Shown: in pieces, positions 25,153-36,900 of the stretch
Layout: every line of letters begins with the position of its first letter
How positions within the stretch are numbered: the first letter of the stretch is position 1
Assembly (NCBI GenBank): GCA_973895155.1
Contig: OZ316896.1
Coordinates: 18,104,001-18,168,000 of the forward strand
Length of the DNA stretch: 64,000 nt
DNA from: Marsupella aquatica
Taxonomy: Eukaryota; Marchantiophyta
Direction of reading: 5' to 3'
The notes under the pieces: model-generated
Seen by the model: only the letters and a program-made list of their open reading frames with translations
The model's database searches: none
What the model was told of the DNA's origin: nothing
Position numbers and translations under genes: made by a program

Positions 25153-26821
25153 TCCTTAATCCATAACTAGGGAGTGAAGGTCCAGCAAATTGTTAGCTTC
25201 GAGACGCCCTATTGCAATGAGTGAGGTTGGGTGACTTAGGGTAAAGCCACTCCTGGAGGGTTCATGCAGTTTAGAACCCCTGTTCTAGAATGAATGAACT
25301 GATGTTCGGTTGGAAATTAACTCACCCTGAAAACCCCTGTTTGAGCATGAAGGAGCTGATGATGGGTTGGAAAATTAACTCACGTCGAAATGCCCACAAC
25401 TTAAGCCCCTTCCACCACTTTATGGAAAACACTAATTACTTTTTACAATAAAGGAGACTCCAACATTGTTTTGAACTCCCCTCTAAAAGAGAGTTGACAG
25501 AAAAGGTATGACTAGGGTGAGTAGAGAGACAATATTTCAAACAAAGCACTTGTATACATGGAAGATGGCTGGCATGCAATACAGTGAGCATACACCGAAG
25601 TAAAGCTAATGGGGAAGAAAGGTATGAGCTCTATGTGAGATGGCTGGCACGCAAGACGGTGATCATAGCGGGAACTCAAGCTAATGGCCACCCTGATGAC
25701 CCATGCATGAGTAGAAGATGGCAGGCAGGTAAGAGAGTTGAAAGACAGTACAACGGTCTGGCAATTGGGGAGGGGAGCTGGAACTTTAGGTCATAAACCC
25801 TAAATGTGTGGACATTGTTGCACAACTGACTATTAGCATGGAAATTGGCTGGTGGGAAACAGAGGGAGATTTGTCCAATGCTAGTCTATGAAGCTTTCAT
25901 CTTCATAAGAATGACTGTCTAAACCCCTAGATGACTACTAATAATGTAAGCTGGACTTGTGAATCTTATTATGTAAGACTTGCCAGATCCCCATGCATTG
26001 CACAGACAAAATGCAGGTGAGGTAAAGAAGTTGTTGAGGCATTGTATAGGTCATTGTGGTCATGTTATTGTCACAGTCATGCAATTGGTGTGACCATGAG
26101 ATCGTTTTGGCCATGCTTTCATTGTGCCTGTGTCGTCGGGTGTGCAAGTTTAGTGTCTGGTGGAATGTGCAAGAATGAGTCCAAAATATAAGTCAATCAT
26201 CACAATGAAGACATAATGCCTTTGATGCAAATAAGAGGACATGTTCAATGCCCATGGATACAAATGTTCATTATGCGCATGGGGCTACAAAAGGTAGATA
26301 TAGCTCAATGCCCATGTGGAGGACCATGCTTGCCCAACTGTCCTTGGGACCATGCAGTCATTCTGCTCAATGCTTGTGAGATGGACAAAGTCATTAGGAG
26401 TAAGTGTTATTGAGTGAGTGTTGTTGAGTGACAATGTTTTCAAAGCAGAATTGCTACAGTCGTGGGAAGATTGCAAGTGAATTCTAGATTGAACAATATT
26501 ATTAAACAAAAAAGTGCTGACCAGAAACATCCTTGTGTGGAAATGTTTGTCATTTTGAAAATATTGTTATTGTGATTCAAGTTTTGCCTTTGGGTCCATG
26601 TTGTCAATGAAGACGATGGTCAAGACAAACGAGAAGGCAAAATATACACAGGTGGAGATGGGGACAGAAGTTGGGTGAACTAGGAAGTAAAAAAACACAG
26701 AGGGTGGGCGGGGGGCGCGGAGGGGGAGAGACATAAAACAAATTTCTGGGCAAAATATATAAATGCCAAGAAAATGGGAGATCCATAGGGTGGATAATTA
26801 GTCCAAGCCAAATGAAATTGA

Positions 26822-26822
26822 C

Positions 26823-26853
<31 letters not shown>
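26822..26853. repeat. C18 run followed by (CA)n
   Basis: Eighteen consecutive C residues are followed by about seven CA dinucleotides. The complementary strand offers a G18 run able to form quadruplex structures. Length is likely to vary between individuals and to be prone to sequencing error. Confidence 0.95.
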
Positions 26854-27562
26854 AAAATATACAACCCCCCAACCCTCCAAACTGATAAATGCAAGGCTGG
26901 AGGGTCCAGGGGTGAAATTGACCATCAATTGAATGGCCACAATTTTGTAAGCAAACCAAAAATGGCCGGGATAGGGTAATATAGTGTTGATTATGGGCCA
27001 TAACCCCTTGCCAGCCTGGCCCCTAGATTCCCTGAGTGAAATCTCTATGCTACTCATTAGCAACAACTCCGGCATCCAAACAACTTTCCAATTCACCCTC
27101 AAGAGTTCTGCTTAGTGTTCCATCCAGTCTTTGTGGGGCATAGCCTGCAATGCCCTCAGGCTGACCACTCTTGGGGATAAAGACAGCCCATAACCCCCTT
27201 GAGAGGATGGGTTACCTTAGACACATGAAAGTGACTTGTCACTTAATCCTATGTGGGGCAAGCGTAAAACCAACCCTCCTTAGTGTTACAAAATGGTTAC
27301 AAAGTTAGAAACTAGTTAGCAGTGTGTTTTGAAATCATTTTCCAATAGATTTGTGGGGTTATGGTGAGACCAATTTTTGAACCCCCACTATGCGGGCACC
27401 CAAAAATTGTACCCAAAAATTGCAGCCTAGCAGTTTTTCCTCCCAAGGCCAGCAGCCTTGCACTCTACAAGCTACAAAGAGATAGGGCCATAAAGAAGGT
27501 ACATAAAACTCTTTTATGGCCAGAACATAACTCCTTAGGGGCTACCTAGATATACCTCCAAT

Positions 27563-28546
27563 AAGAATCTTATGTTCACTATTGCTACAGCCGATTTTTC
27601 TTGCTCTGCCGGATCCTATGCTGTCTATTCCGAGGGCTTCTTTTTTCTCCAGCCGAGTCTGCCATTTCCGAAGCTGTCTTCCTGGGTCTACTACCTTTTC
27701 AGCTGGATATGCCTGCTCGACCTATACCACGGCTGCGGTTGTGCTATTCTCGCTCATCTTGCACATCGGGAGCGGCTAGGATGTCTCATGTCTGGAGTAT
27801 GATCTGTTATGGTTGTGAATTTGCAGACATGTCATTGATGAGGTGATGTGGTGAACTCATTCTATAAGGGATCCAATTCTGATGGTTTCTTGTTGGGGTT
27901 TTTGAGGTGCCTCCGCTCTGGGGACCTATGGGTTGCTCTCAAGTCTCATCCTTTTGTAGTTTTGGCCCCCTTATTAGTGGTTCCATGATTCTGCCGATTT
28001 CTGATTTTGCCTGGAGTTGCTCTAAGATAAGGACGGAGGACAAGTGGATTGGTGCGAGGGAGTGATGACTTGGTGCGATGCTGTGGGCACAGTGCGGAGG
28101 GATACTTTTGTGGTTATTTTGGCAACATGTGGGGATGGTGCCTAAGGTGGCCAGTGGGGAGTGGTTTATGGTTTTGTTCCGGATTGACCCGGGGTGCATT
28201 TAGGGTGGATTTGCAGTTATGGTGGTTCCCGAGTTTTACATGGGCTATTCTGACTTTTGGGTGCTCATTTTTTGCTCTGATGCTCCTCCTCCCCTTTCTC
28301 TTATGCCTTCTTCTCTCCAGGTGGATGGGCTGGTGGGGCTCTTTCTTCTTTTTCCCTGGGTGTGCTCCCTCTTTCAGCCCCCTTAATTGTCTTTTTTGGT
28401 CCTTCTTTCTCCTGCCCCCTCTTTTGGCAGAGGTTGTACTCTTGGTTTCTTTGAATAAAGTTTCTTGGGCTGTGCCCCTTAAATTTTTTAAAAAAGGAAA
28501 AAAAAGAAAAAAAGAAAAAGAAAAGAAAACAAGAATCTTATGTTCA
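27563..28546 (+). mobile_element. Retroposed insertion, non-LTR type, with intact 16-bp target-site duplication
   Basis: The 16-mer AAGAATCTTATGTTCA occurs at 27563-27578 and again, identical, at 28531-28546. Between the copies are 952 bp that end with AATAAA (28454-28459) and then an A-rich tail (about 28490-28530: AAAAAAGGAAAAAAAAG and similar). A poly(A)-like tail directly bounded by a target-site duplication is the signature of target-primed reverse transcription, so this is a 5'-truncated LINE or another retroposed transcript in the plus orientation. No open frame with reverse transcriptase motifs is present in this 3' piece. The perfect duplication shows that the insertion is young. Confidence 0.85.
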
Positions 28547-28745
28547 GTTATAAGATTTTTTCTTATTATTGAACTTTTGACACTCCCTATTGGACCCTTT
28601 GCAAACACGGACGTGGGGGGCCTCACCAGTTTCCTAAACTCTCCCATGGCAGGCCTTTTTGGGGTGCTCTAATAAGATGTCAACTAAAAAAGTAGGAAAA
28701 GTGAAAGAGGAATCAGCAGGGTGTTTCGAATCCTCCTCCTATAGG

Positions 28746-28955
28746 CGACTGGTGGGGTCGGCCCTGTCCGGTCTGGTGCGCCAGGCCCGGGCCATACCAT
28801 ACCACGCCATCATGCCATGCCATGCGATGCCAGACCAGGCCAGGCCAGGTCGGGTCGGAACCCTCCTCTAGTCGACGGGTGGGGTCGGGCCGGTCCAGTG
28901 CGCCAGGCTAGGCGACGCCAGGCCAGGCCAGGCCGGGTCGGTCGGTCGGGTCGGG
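28746..28955 (+). repeat. GC-rich duplicated block with CCAGG/GGTCG words
   Basis: The order GACTGGTGGGGTCGG, GTCCGGTCTGGTGCGCCAGG, CCAGGCCAGGCCAGGTCGGG near 28746-28860 recurs at about 28872-28955 in slightly changed form. Internal CCAGG and GGTCG pentamers are themselves repeated. The base composition differs sharply from the AT-rich flanks. Confidence 0.7.
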
Positions 28956-29419
28956 GCTCCTTTTCTCATATATTGCATATTGACACCCTGTCTCGTCCTT
29001 TGGTTGATCTCCTGAACTCCCGTACTGTAGTCCGTCTGGTCTCCGCCACTGCGCAGAACTCTACTCGACTCTGCTACTGTGTACTACTGGCACCAGCAAG
29101 CAAAAAGCTTTCCAGGAAGGCAAAGACTCATTCTATCGGACCTCTCACACGAATGCGGAAGAGCAGGAAGCAAAGCACAGAGCAGAGAGGAGAGCAGAGA
29201 GAAGAGAGAGGAGAGCGAGGAGGAGGAGAGAGGAGGGAACCAGCGATCGACCGACGGAGAGAAAGCTTTGATTGACGCTCAGGACTCGAGAGCCGACGTG
29301 CGTGATCTTCTGATGATGGCGATGGTGATGTCTGTGAACGCGCAGGATTGAAAATTGTGGAGGATCAAGGACTTCTTGCTCGCTTGTTGTTGTTGCGCAG
29401 TAAGTGAGTTGCTGGTGCT

Positions 29420-29458
29420 GCTCTGGTGGTGGTGGTGGTGGTGCTGCTGCTGCTGCCT
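29420..29458 (+). repeat. GGT/GCT trinucleotide microsatellite
   Basis: Six to seven GGT units are followed by several GCT units. The tract lies about 1.5 kb before the kinase start codon and may be in its leader or promoter. Confidence 0.85.
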
Positions 29459-29634
29459 GGGAGCAGGCTGGAAGGGCATAGGAAACTACCGGCATACAGG
29501 GAGGCAGCCAGACAGCAGATAGACAGCTACTACAGTAGTGCAGTCCAGTGCAGTGCAGTAGTGAAGTACGTTTGTTCGAGCCGTGCCTCCGCATTCTGCG
29601 AGGGTTCAGGCGAAGAGAGAGAGAGAGGGAGGTG

Positions 29635-29950
29635 AAGGTTTGGGAGTTTGGGGCCGGGGCTTTTCTTCGACGAGACGCGAGGAGAAGGAAGGGACGGGCA
29701 GATCGCACGATGCAGTGGAGGGCGTGGATGGATACTCTCTAAGTACCGGTAGGGAATGGGGATAGCAAAGAAAGCAGCAGGTTGTACTTCACGGTGAGGG
29801 GGGAAGAGAAGGTTTCGGAGTCCGGAGTTTGGGCCTGAGAGGCGAGACTAGACGGACAGACACGATTCAAGGTGGTGGTGGATGGATACTTACTGATGAG
29901 TGCCGGACTGGCGGTGGTTCGGTCGGGATTAGCAAAGAAAGCAGGTCGTC
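29635..29950 (+). repeat. Diverged direct duplication of about 175 bp
   Basis: The order GAAGGTTTGGGAGTTTGG, GGATGGATACT, then GGGAAT..GATAGCAAAGAAAGCAG at 29635-29780 recurs at about 29810-29950 as GAAGGTTTCGGAGTCCGGAG, GGATGGATACT, and GGGATTAGCAAAGAAAGCAG. The copies are clearly related but diverged. Confidence 0.65.
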
Positions 29951-30045
29951 CTTTGTGGTGTTAGGGGGATTGGACAGCGGGGACGGACGACAGGGGCGCT
30001 CGCTGGCAGGCGGGCTACGTTGCTTTACTTACCACTTCCCAGCTA

Positions 30046-30075
30046 GTGCAGTGCAGTGCAGTGCAGTGCAGTGCG
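30046..30075 (+). repeat. Pentamer microsatellite (GTGCA)n
   Basis: About six GTGCA units run in tandem upstream of the kinase gene. A shorter run of the same word occurs at about 29536-29555, which suggests local spread of the motif. Confidence 0.9.
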
Positions 30076-30919
30076 GTGGAGTGTTGTCTAGTGTGACATG
30101 TTGACTGGCTACAGCAGGACAGTGATGGCACGGGTTTTATAGCATTGCAGCCGAGTCAGGGTATACGAGTGAATGGATGGATGACTTGGGTTCAGGGCAG
30201 ACAGAATAGCGGAAAGAGCGGCGATAGGGCTATTGCAGAAATGCCGATGGTGGTATCAAATTAGGTTTTCTTCTTCGCAGAGCAGCCATGGATTTTGGTT
30301 CGTGCACATTATACTTCGACGAGTGAGTAGCCCGCCTGCGGATAGATGAGGTGCGGGGTCATCTAGGACAATGAGAAACATTCGCTGCTCTTTCTGTGTC
30401 TCTCTTCAGCTTCGGATTGCACTCTGATTCCATCACAGCGATAGCCGAGTAGCCTGGGAGCATCGTACTGTTTGGGTTGATAACAACGGCACACTGTGGT
30501 TTCTGAACGAGAGCCGGACTTGGATGAATTCCGATCTCTTTTGGTCTGTCGTTGGTATAGCTTGCTTGGAAATGGGAAGGTTTAGGGAAGACAGGGGCTT
30601 GGCCGTCACATAGTTGCAATGGTTGAATGAGATCACCGACGCTGGAGTTAAACTGGACGACCTTCATTACGCGAATCCGGAAGTCGTACAGGAAATGATC
30701 GGAGATTGCGTGAGAACAGGAATGGCATTGCATCACCATGAGACTCGCGTTAACGTTTGTGCTTTTGGGGAACGGAAGGTTAAGATTTTGGGGAGAATTT
30801 GTGGCAGAAGACGGAAAGAGTTTTTGGTTTGTCCCACGTGAGGTGAGCAATGTGGGAGCCCCAGAGTAGGTGGTATAGTAGTGAGCGTAGTTGCATCATC
30901 ATCCCGAACGAGCCTGACA

Positions 30920-33900
30920 ATGTCGCGACATACATCAGCTTCCCATTATCACAAGTCCAAGACACTCAACGACAAATATGTAATTCTCGTTATCCTGAGT
31001 TCTCTTTTTGTTCCGGTTTTGTATTCCTGCAGTGCACAGGCCAGCCACCGGCCGGGAGGACGTGGAAGGTTCCTGTTACGAGAGGCGGCATGTGCATCTT
31101 TTTGTGCAGTGGTCCGTGACATTGTCGAAGTGAACATCGAAGAATACCAATGAGTATTTTGCAACATCTCTCCAAGGAGAAGCTCTCGTCGGAAGACGAA
31201 TTTCGTCTCGAATTTCGTCTGAAGACAAATAAAGTAATTTGTAACGGGCCGAGTGTTTTGTGGATGCTGTCCCCGTGTCTCGTACAGATCTATGCCTGTC
31301 AATTGTCATACACCTGCACAAACGATGCAGTATTTAATAACTCATGAATATCTTCCTGATTTGGACAGCTTTTGGGAGATGAAATTGGCAAGGGTGCATA
31401 TGGGCGGGTCTACAAAGGCCTGGATTTGGAAAATGGAGATTTTGTTGCAATCAAGCAGGTCTCCCTGGAGAACATACCTTCAGAAGACCTCGCAAGTATC
31501 CAGGTTTGTGACCGAAACCTTCAATTGGTTAGGGACCGAGATCTCAGTGATGTTGACCCTGAGACGCTCTTGTCCTGACGTTAACCAGTTTTGCGACGTT
31601 TAGCGTCAGTTTCCTGTCTCTATTGTCACTGATCATATTATTTGTTCAGCGCACTATGTGGCATGCATACCCCCTTTCCATAGTCATACAAAGTGCACTA
31701 ACACATTGTTTTCGTTGCGCTTGCCCGATGTCTAATTTCCTCCGAGCAGCAAGAGATCGATCTTCTCAAGGTATGAAGGTCAATTTACTTAAAGAAAAAG
31801 TAGTTTTCACTTTTTTGCGGCTCTCTTGTTCTAGAACTAGCACTGTTTTTGGTCTCGGCGAAAGCTCAAAATTTATGGGTGTACATACGTTCTTGCAGAA
31901 TCTCAATCACAAGAACATAGTTAAGTACCAAGGATCTTTCAAGACCAAAAGCCATCTCTACATCATCCTCGAGTAAGTATCACTTGTAGCGTATTGCTGG
32001 TTTTTTGTGGGTTTTTCTTGGAAGACATTTTCTTCAGTTACTCTTATGCTGGTTGGTTTTTTTTTTTTTCTGGTGGAAGGGCCTAAAGATATCTTCTGAT
32101 TTTACTCTCACAAGTATGCCGACGTGTATATCGGCGTAAGTGGATCGTTAACGTTTTGGATTATTTATATTTCCATGACAGGTATGTCGAAAATGGATCT
32201 CTCGCCAATATTATCAAGCCAAACAAGTTTGGCGCATTTCCGGAGTCCCTGGTGGCTGTATACATTGCTCAGGTTTGTGCCGACTGTACTAGGAATACTG
32301 TCTAATAAGCATGAAAATGACGAATGCATGGAAGTCCCACACAGGCTGATGACTCTGATTCTCTGTGAGCATTTTTCCAAGCTTCGCTAGGAGTTTGAAT
32401 CTGAGCCTAATATTGTCAATGTCTTGCATTTCTGGAGTTGACATATTCGTTTGGTAAAGGTTCTTGAAGGGCTTGTTTATCTGCACGAACAAGGGGTCAT
32501 ACATCGAGATATCAAGGGTGCTAATATTCTCACTACAAAGGAGGTACAGATTTTCCGGATGGAGGAAGCCCTTTTTAACCTTTTCACGATGCAACCGTCT
32601 TAGGGAAAGAAGAAGATAAATTGGGTGCAAGGAGTCCTGTGAAGACTTTATTTGCACTTACTCTCCATTCAGATTGTTGAGTTTCCCGCGTGGGAGTTTG
32701 TACTTTACTTTTTGCTTATGCGAAGGCTGTTGTACATTCCGGCAGGGCTTGGTCAAACTTGCTGACTTTGGAGTTGCTACCAAACTTACAGAGGCAGACG
32801 TGAACACACACTCTGTTGTGGGCACTCCGTACTGGATGGCCCCAGAGGTACATTTTTGTACTATTTACAATGCCCATTTACATAACCGGGGTTATTATCT
32901 GTAACAGTCCGATCTTCAGTGTCTACATACACCTCACAGCTGTTGGCTACAATCATCTTGCCGTTTGACTGCACATAGTTTTGAAATTTAGATTCTTTGC
33001 ATCAAACGTTGGTCCTCAAGTTGCAAGTACTGTGCGAACTTGGAGCATTTAATGCCGTTGTTGTGGACAAGTCGGCAAATTTATCCGTTGTATCTCATAA
33101 GTACATGATATAGTCTATCTTGTTTCAAAGTCTCAGTCCTACCAATTGGTGAGCTGCAATGTCGCTCAATTGACCTGGAAAGGGTACTCAAACAAGAGGT
33201 TCAAAGTTGGGATATAGATTGGGAAGGTTTTGTTGACATATGTTACAGCCCTTGACATGCAGGCATTAATCTAATATAGTAAGCTCAGAGGAAAACTCTC
33301 GAGTTTTATGTTTCAGTGTTGAGAAGAGAAGAGGCTTCTCGTATGATGCAAATTAAATTGTTCATGACCGGTTGGCTGCAGGTGATTGAGATGTCTGGAG
33401 TGAGTGCAGCATCTGATATATGGAGCGTAGGCTGCACTGTAATCGAGCTTCTCACCTGCGTGCCTCCCTATTATGATCTCCAACCTATGCCAGCTCTGTT
33501 CCGTATTGTGCAGGTGAGATGTGATGGATTCAATGACTTATGGGATCTCTCTTTGGCTTTATTTGTGAAGAATTGATGTATAGCAGTAACCAGGTTGCGA
33601 CACATAGGTTTTGGACCTCAAGACGTTGTTACTGTTCTCGTTCCCTAAAAGCAGTTTTTGGTAGCTAACGATGAAGAATAATTTTTTTAATTGCTTTAGC
33701 TGAAGTTCCAATTTGAATTTGTAATCCATATCGCGGGAGCTTACCATCAATTATTTTGTAGGATGAACATCCTCCATTGCCGGAGAATATTTCAGCCGCA
33801 ATTACTGATTTTCTACATCAGTGCTTCAGAAAGGTATTCACACTGATCTAAAATGTAATAAATAATTTAAAATGAAGATCGTCGTGTGCTTTGTTTGAAG

Positions 33901-36900
33901 ATCTCTTATAGCTAGTTCTTGTTGAGCTTGTGAATCAATGATTTTGTTTTGCATGATCTCTAGAAAGACTTAAAATTTTTCTCCATTTCTAAGTTTGGAT
34001 GAACTTGTCTACGAAGATTACTCAGCTAATAGGGTGTCGTTATTCTCAGTAAAATTGCTTGTACCGAATAGTGCTTGTGGGTCTTATTTTCTAATTGCTG
34101 GGCTTTAGAATGATTCAGAATATTTGTACTAAAGCTTCTGGTTTCTCAGGACGCAAAGATGAGGCCCGATGCCAGGACGCTTTTGAAGCATCCCTGGATC
34201 CGCAATTCGAGTCGCACTCTTAAAAACTCTCTTCAAAGAACGGGGGGCCGAATCAAGTAACGACTTAACGAAATCTCTCATGATTTACTCTCAGTCAGGA
34301 AGTTAAGGGAGGGATTATGCTTCCTAGATAAGGGTGAAAAGCATTGTCTCAGAAGTTTTGGAAGAAATAAGCTGAAGTGTTATTTGTATTTGTTGTCTCT
34401 CTGCACCTGCAGCAACATACCTGAGGATGTTTCCACAGTTGTTGAGAGGGCAATCGAAGATGGCGAGAAAGAAGATCGTCGACCTGCTTCAGATGAAGCT
34501 TCCACATCAAGGGATCCTTTCGAGTCTGGTTCAGTAAGTACGCTGCTCATGGTTACACTGCTGGCTGCTGTTAACAGGGTGCTGGATAACGCACGTACTG
34601 GTATCATTTTCCATGTATTCTCTTGGAAGGTACAGCTTCTAAGGAAAGGTTTCTTGATCTCTTTGTTTACCCTAAACCCTTAGCCGAGACTTACTTCATC
34701 TGAACTTCTAAAACTTTACAGGATGATGAACAGAAGACGGCTTCTCTCTCACAAAGCTTGGAGATAAGTGGGCTTAGCAGTAGCCAGAGCAATAGTTTTG
34801 GACGACGCGCTCGCATCAAAATTCCTCGAAGCGTTACTAGTCTTCAGCGTATGGCGATGAGGAATGGTTCAGGTCAGCCTAGTCCGGCTGGTGGATCCCC
34901 TCAATTGCCACCAAATTCTGTGGACAGGCTCACTTCAAGGAATAATCCTGGATCAGATGGGCCATCTTCGTCAATACGATCGTCAGGTAATGCATCGGGG
35001 TCAGTTGGCTTGCCAGGGCTTTCAGACAGATTTGTAGGGGACGCAGCTGTACAGGGCTCAGATGAAACGGAAGACATCAATATCAGGGATCAAGAAAGTG
35101 GAAGAGGGTTCCAGCTGTCTCAAGAAGCCAGCGGTTCAGCGTCGGCGTATTTGGGGCATGGAGATGAGGAGGTGAATGGTTCCAGGGAGGCATATGGTGA
35201 AGAAGTAAAGCAGAAGCCTTCATTGCCTGTCAAATCACTGGCCAATGGTTCTCATCACTCCGTTCAGGTTGATTTCCGAACCATGAAGTAGTCGGCTTTT
35301 CCACTGAGCCCTGGGATCATATGCTGGGATCATTGTACACGTATCTGTCGTAAACTCGTAGAAGCTGACATAATAAGCAGGTAGATCCCCCTTGGAAGTA
35401 TTTGTATAAGATTCAGGTGAAGGAATTCGGGACAACGATGCAGTGATCAGATCACATATTAATGCTTCTCTGACTGGTGCTGTAGTCATGAGACGAATGT
35501 AATAACGAATTGACCACAGTGGATTCTGCTAAAGCTTGAATACACAGGTCATGGAGTTTTTTGTTGGCATCAGGTTGTTGGCAGAAGTTGGATGTCAATG
35601 TGTGTAACTGGACTTAAGCCTGTCGAGACATGTTTTTCTTCTGGGTTCATCCTGTTGATACACTGGGAGGACTGAAGTGTGCGCTTCTTGGTTTTGTAGG
35701 TGGGAAAACCCAGCACTACTTCAATGAGAAGGTTAAGTGATATGCGTCCAAACGGGCCGGTTGATGATACTTTGATTGAGCCATTCATGGCACTGAACAG
35801 TTCTCTTCGTGATATGGCCGTGAGTTCATCTCCTGGAGCAGCCACGCAAGGATCAGCTTCCAAGGGTTCCACTAGCCACCCATTAGAGAGTGTAGGTGCA
35901 ATGAGTCTTGCTGTAAAGCTCAGGGCGAAGACTGCACAAAGGGTTGATGGTGAAGCTACAGTGTCACCTCGGAGGGACCTGTTTCAGACCATGATTGATA
36001 TTGTTGAAGGCGATGACTCTATTGATATCACCAACATTGTGAGTTGATGATTGTGTTCTATTTTGCATCAACAGGTCTAGTGCTAGTTATTCTTTTTAAC
36101 TTTATGTTGGCATTTTACTACTTGAACCTATCTGCTGGAAGTCTGTCGATTGCCTCTTCTCTAGGCATTGTGGACAATCATATCGGTTAAATATGTTCGT
36201 TTATGCAACTGAATGTACGCGTGGACAACCTTTCCAATAAGTAATGTATAAGGGCTATGAGTTGAATGGAGCTAGCTTGCAGATGGAGATAAGGAAGATC
36301 TATCAGGAACGTAATGACAATGTGACTGAGGGGTACTGGGGAATTCCGTATTTCTGTTTCGGAAGACCATGGGTTGAGAAGTTATCTTGGTAACCCATGC
36401 TCTGCATCGCTCGTAAAGCCGTAATAGAAGATTTGGCAGCTAGAAATTGTCAATCTAGATTGCTTATTTGAGGGGCACAAGGATTGCAGACAATGCAAAG
36501 CGAAGCCATTCCATGGTGTCACTGATACTGATTTCTGAGTTTCAATGATGGAAAGCATCGACTAATTCGCTTGCCTTTCTTTCGGTGCTCAGGGTTATGA
36601 AAACAGGGAAGAAGGCAGAGACTATTTAGCCAAACAGGTGCCGTACTATACCTTCATCCAATCTATGTTTTCCTAAATTGCAATAGGTTAACTCAACTGG
36701 TCGAAGTTGTGTGATGTGTTAATGGTGCCGTATGTGTATCAGTTGCCCTTCTGGAAATACAAGGCAATGTTAATTGTCGCAAGTGTATCGACAAGCAAAT
36801 GGTCGTTTTGAGTTTGGGCTTTTGTGTATACTACTACCTGCTGTCTTTCACAGAAATGACGTTTTGGGTGTTTGGACTGTACGAAACAGGCAATGGAAAT

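Larger units (their letters stand above)
23696..30919. other. Long repeat-rich region between RPS24 and the MAP3K-epsilon start
   Basis: No protein gene is recognised up to the kinase start. Contents: a 12-bp-arm foldback (25106-25152), a C18/(CA)n tract (26822-26853), a retroposed insertion (27579-28530), GC-rich duplicated blocks (28746-28955 and 29635-29950) and many short repeats (CTG/GGT trinucleotides near 29420-29458, GTGCA pentamers at 30046-30075). The last one to two kilobases probably include the 5' UTR, and perhaps leader introns, of the kinase gene; a purine-rich AGAGAGGAG stretch at 29160-29240 would suit that. Confidence 0.5.

Noticed and set aside
28049-28672. 207-codon hydrophobic plus-strand frame and its minus-strand partner
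   Set aside because: It lies inside the retroposed insertion, runs into the A-rich tail and has low-complexity Leu/Phe/Lys composition.
30359-30850. 163-codon minus-strand frame before the kinase gene
   Set aside because: It lies in the probable kinase leader, matches no family and has no promoter or splice context.
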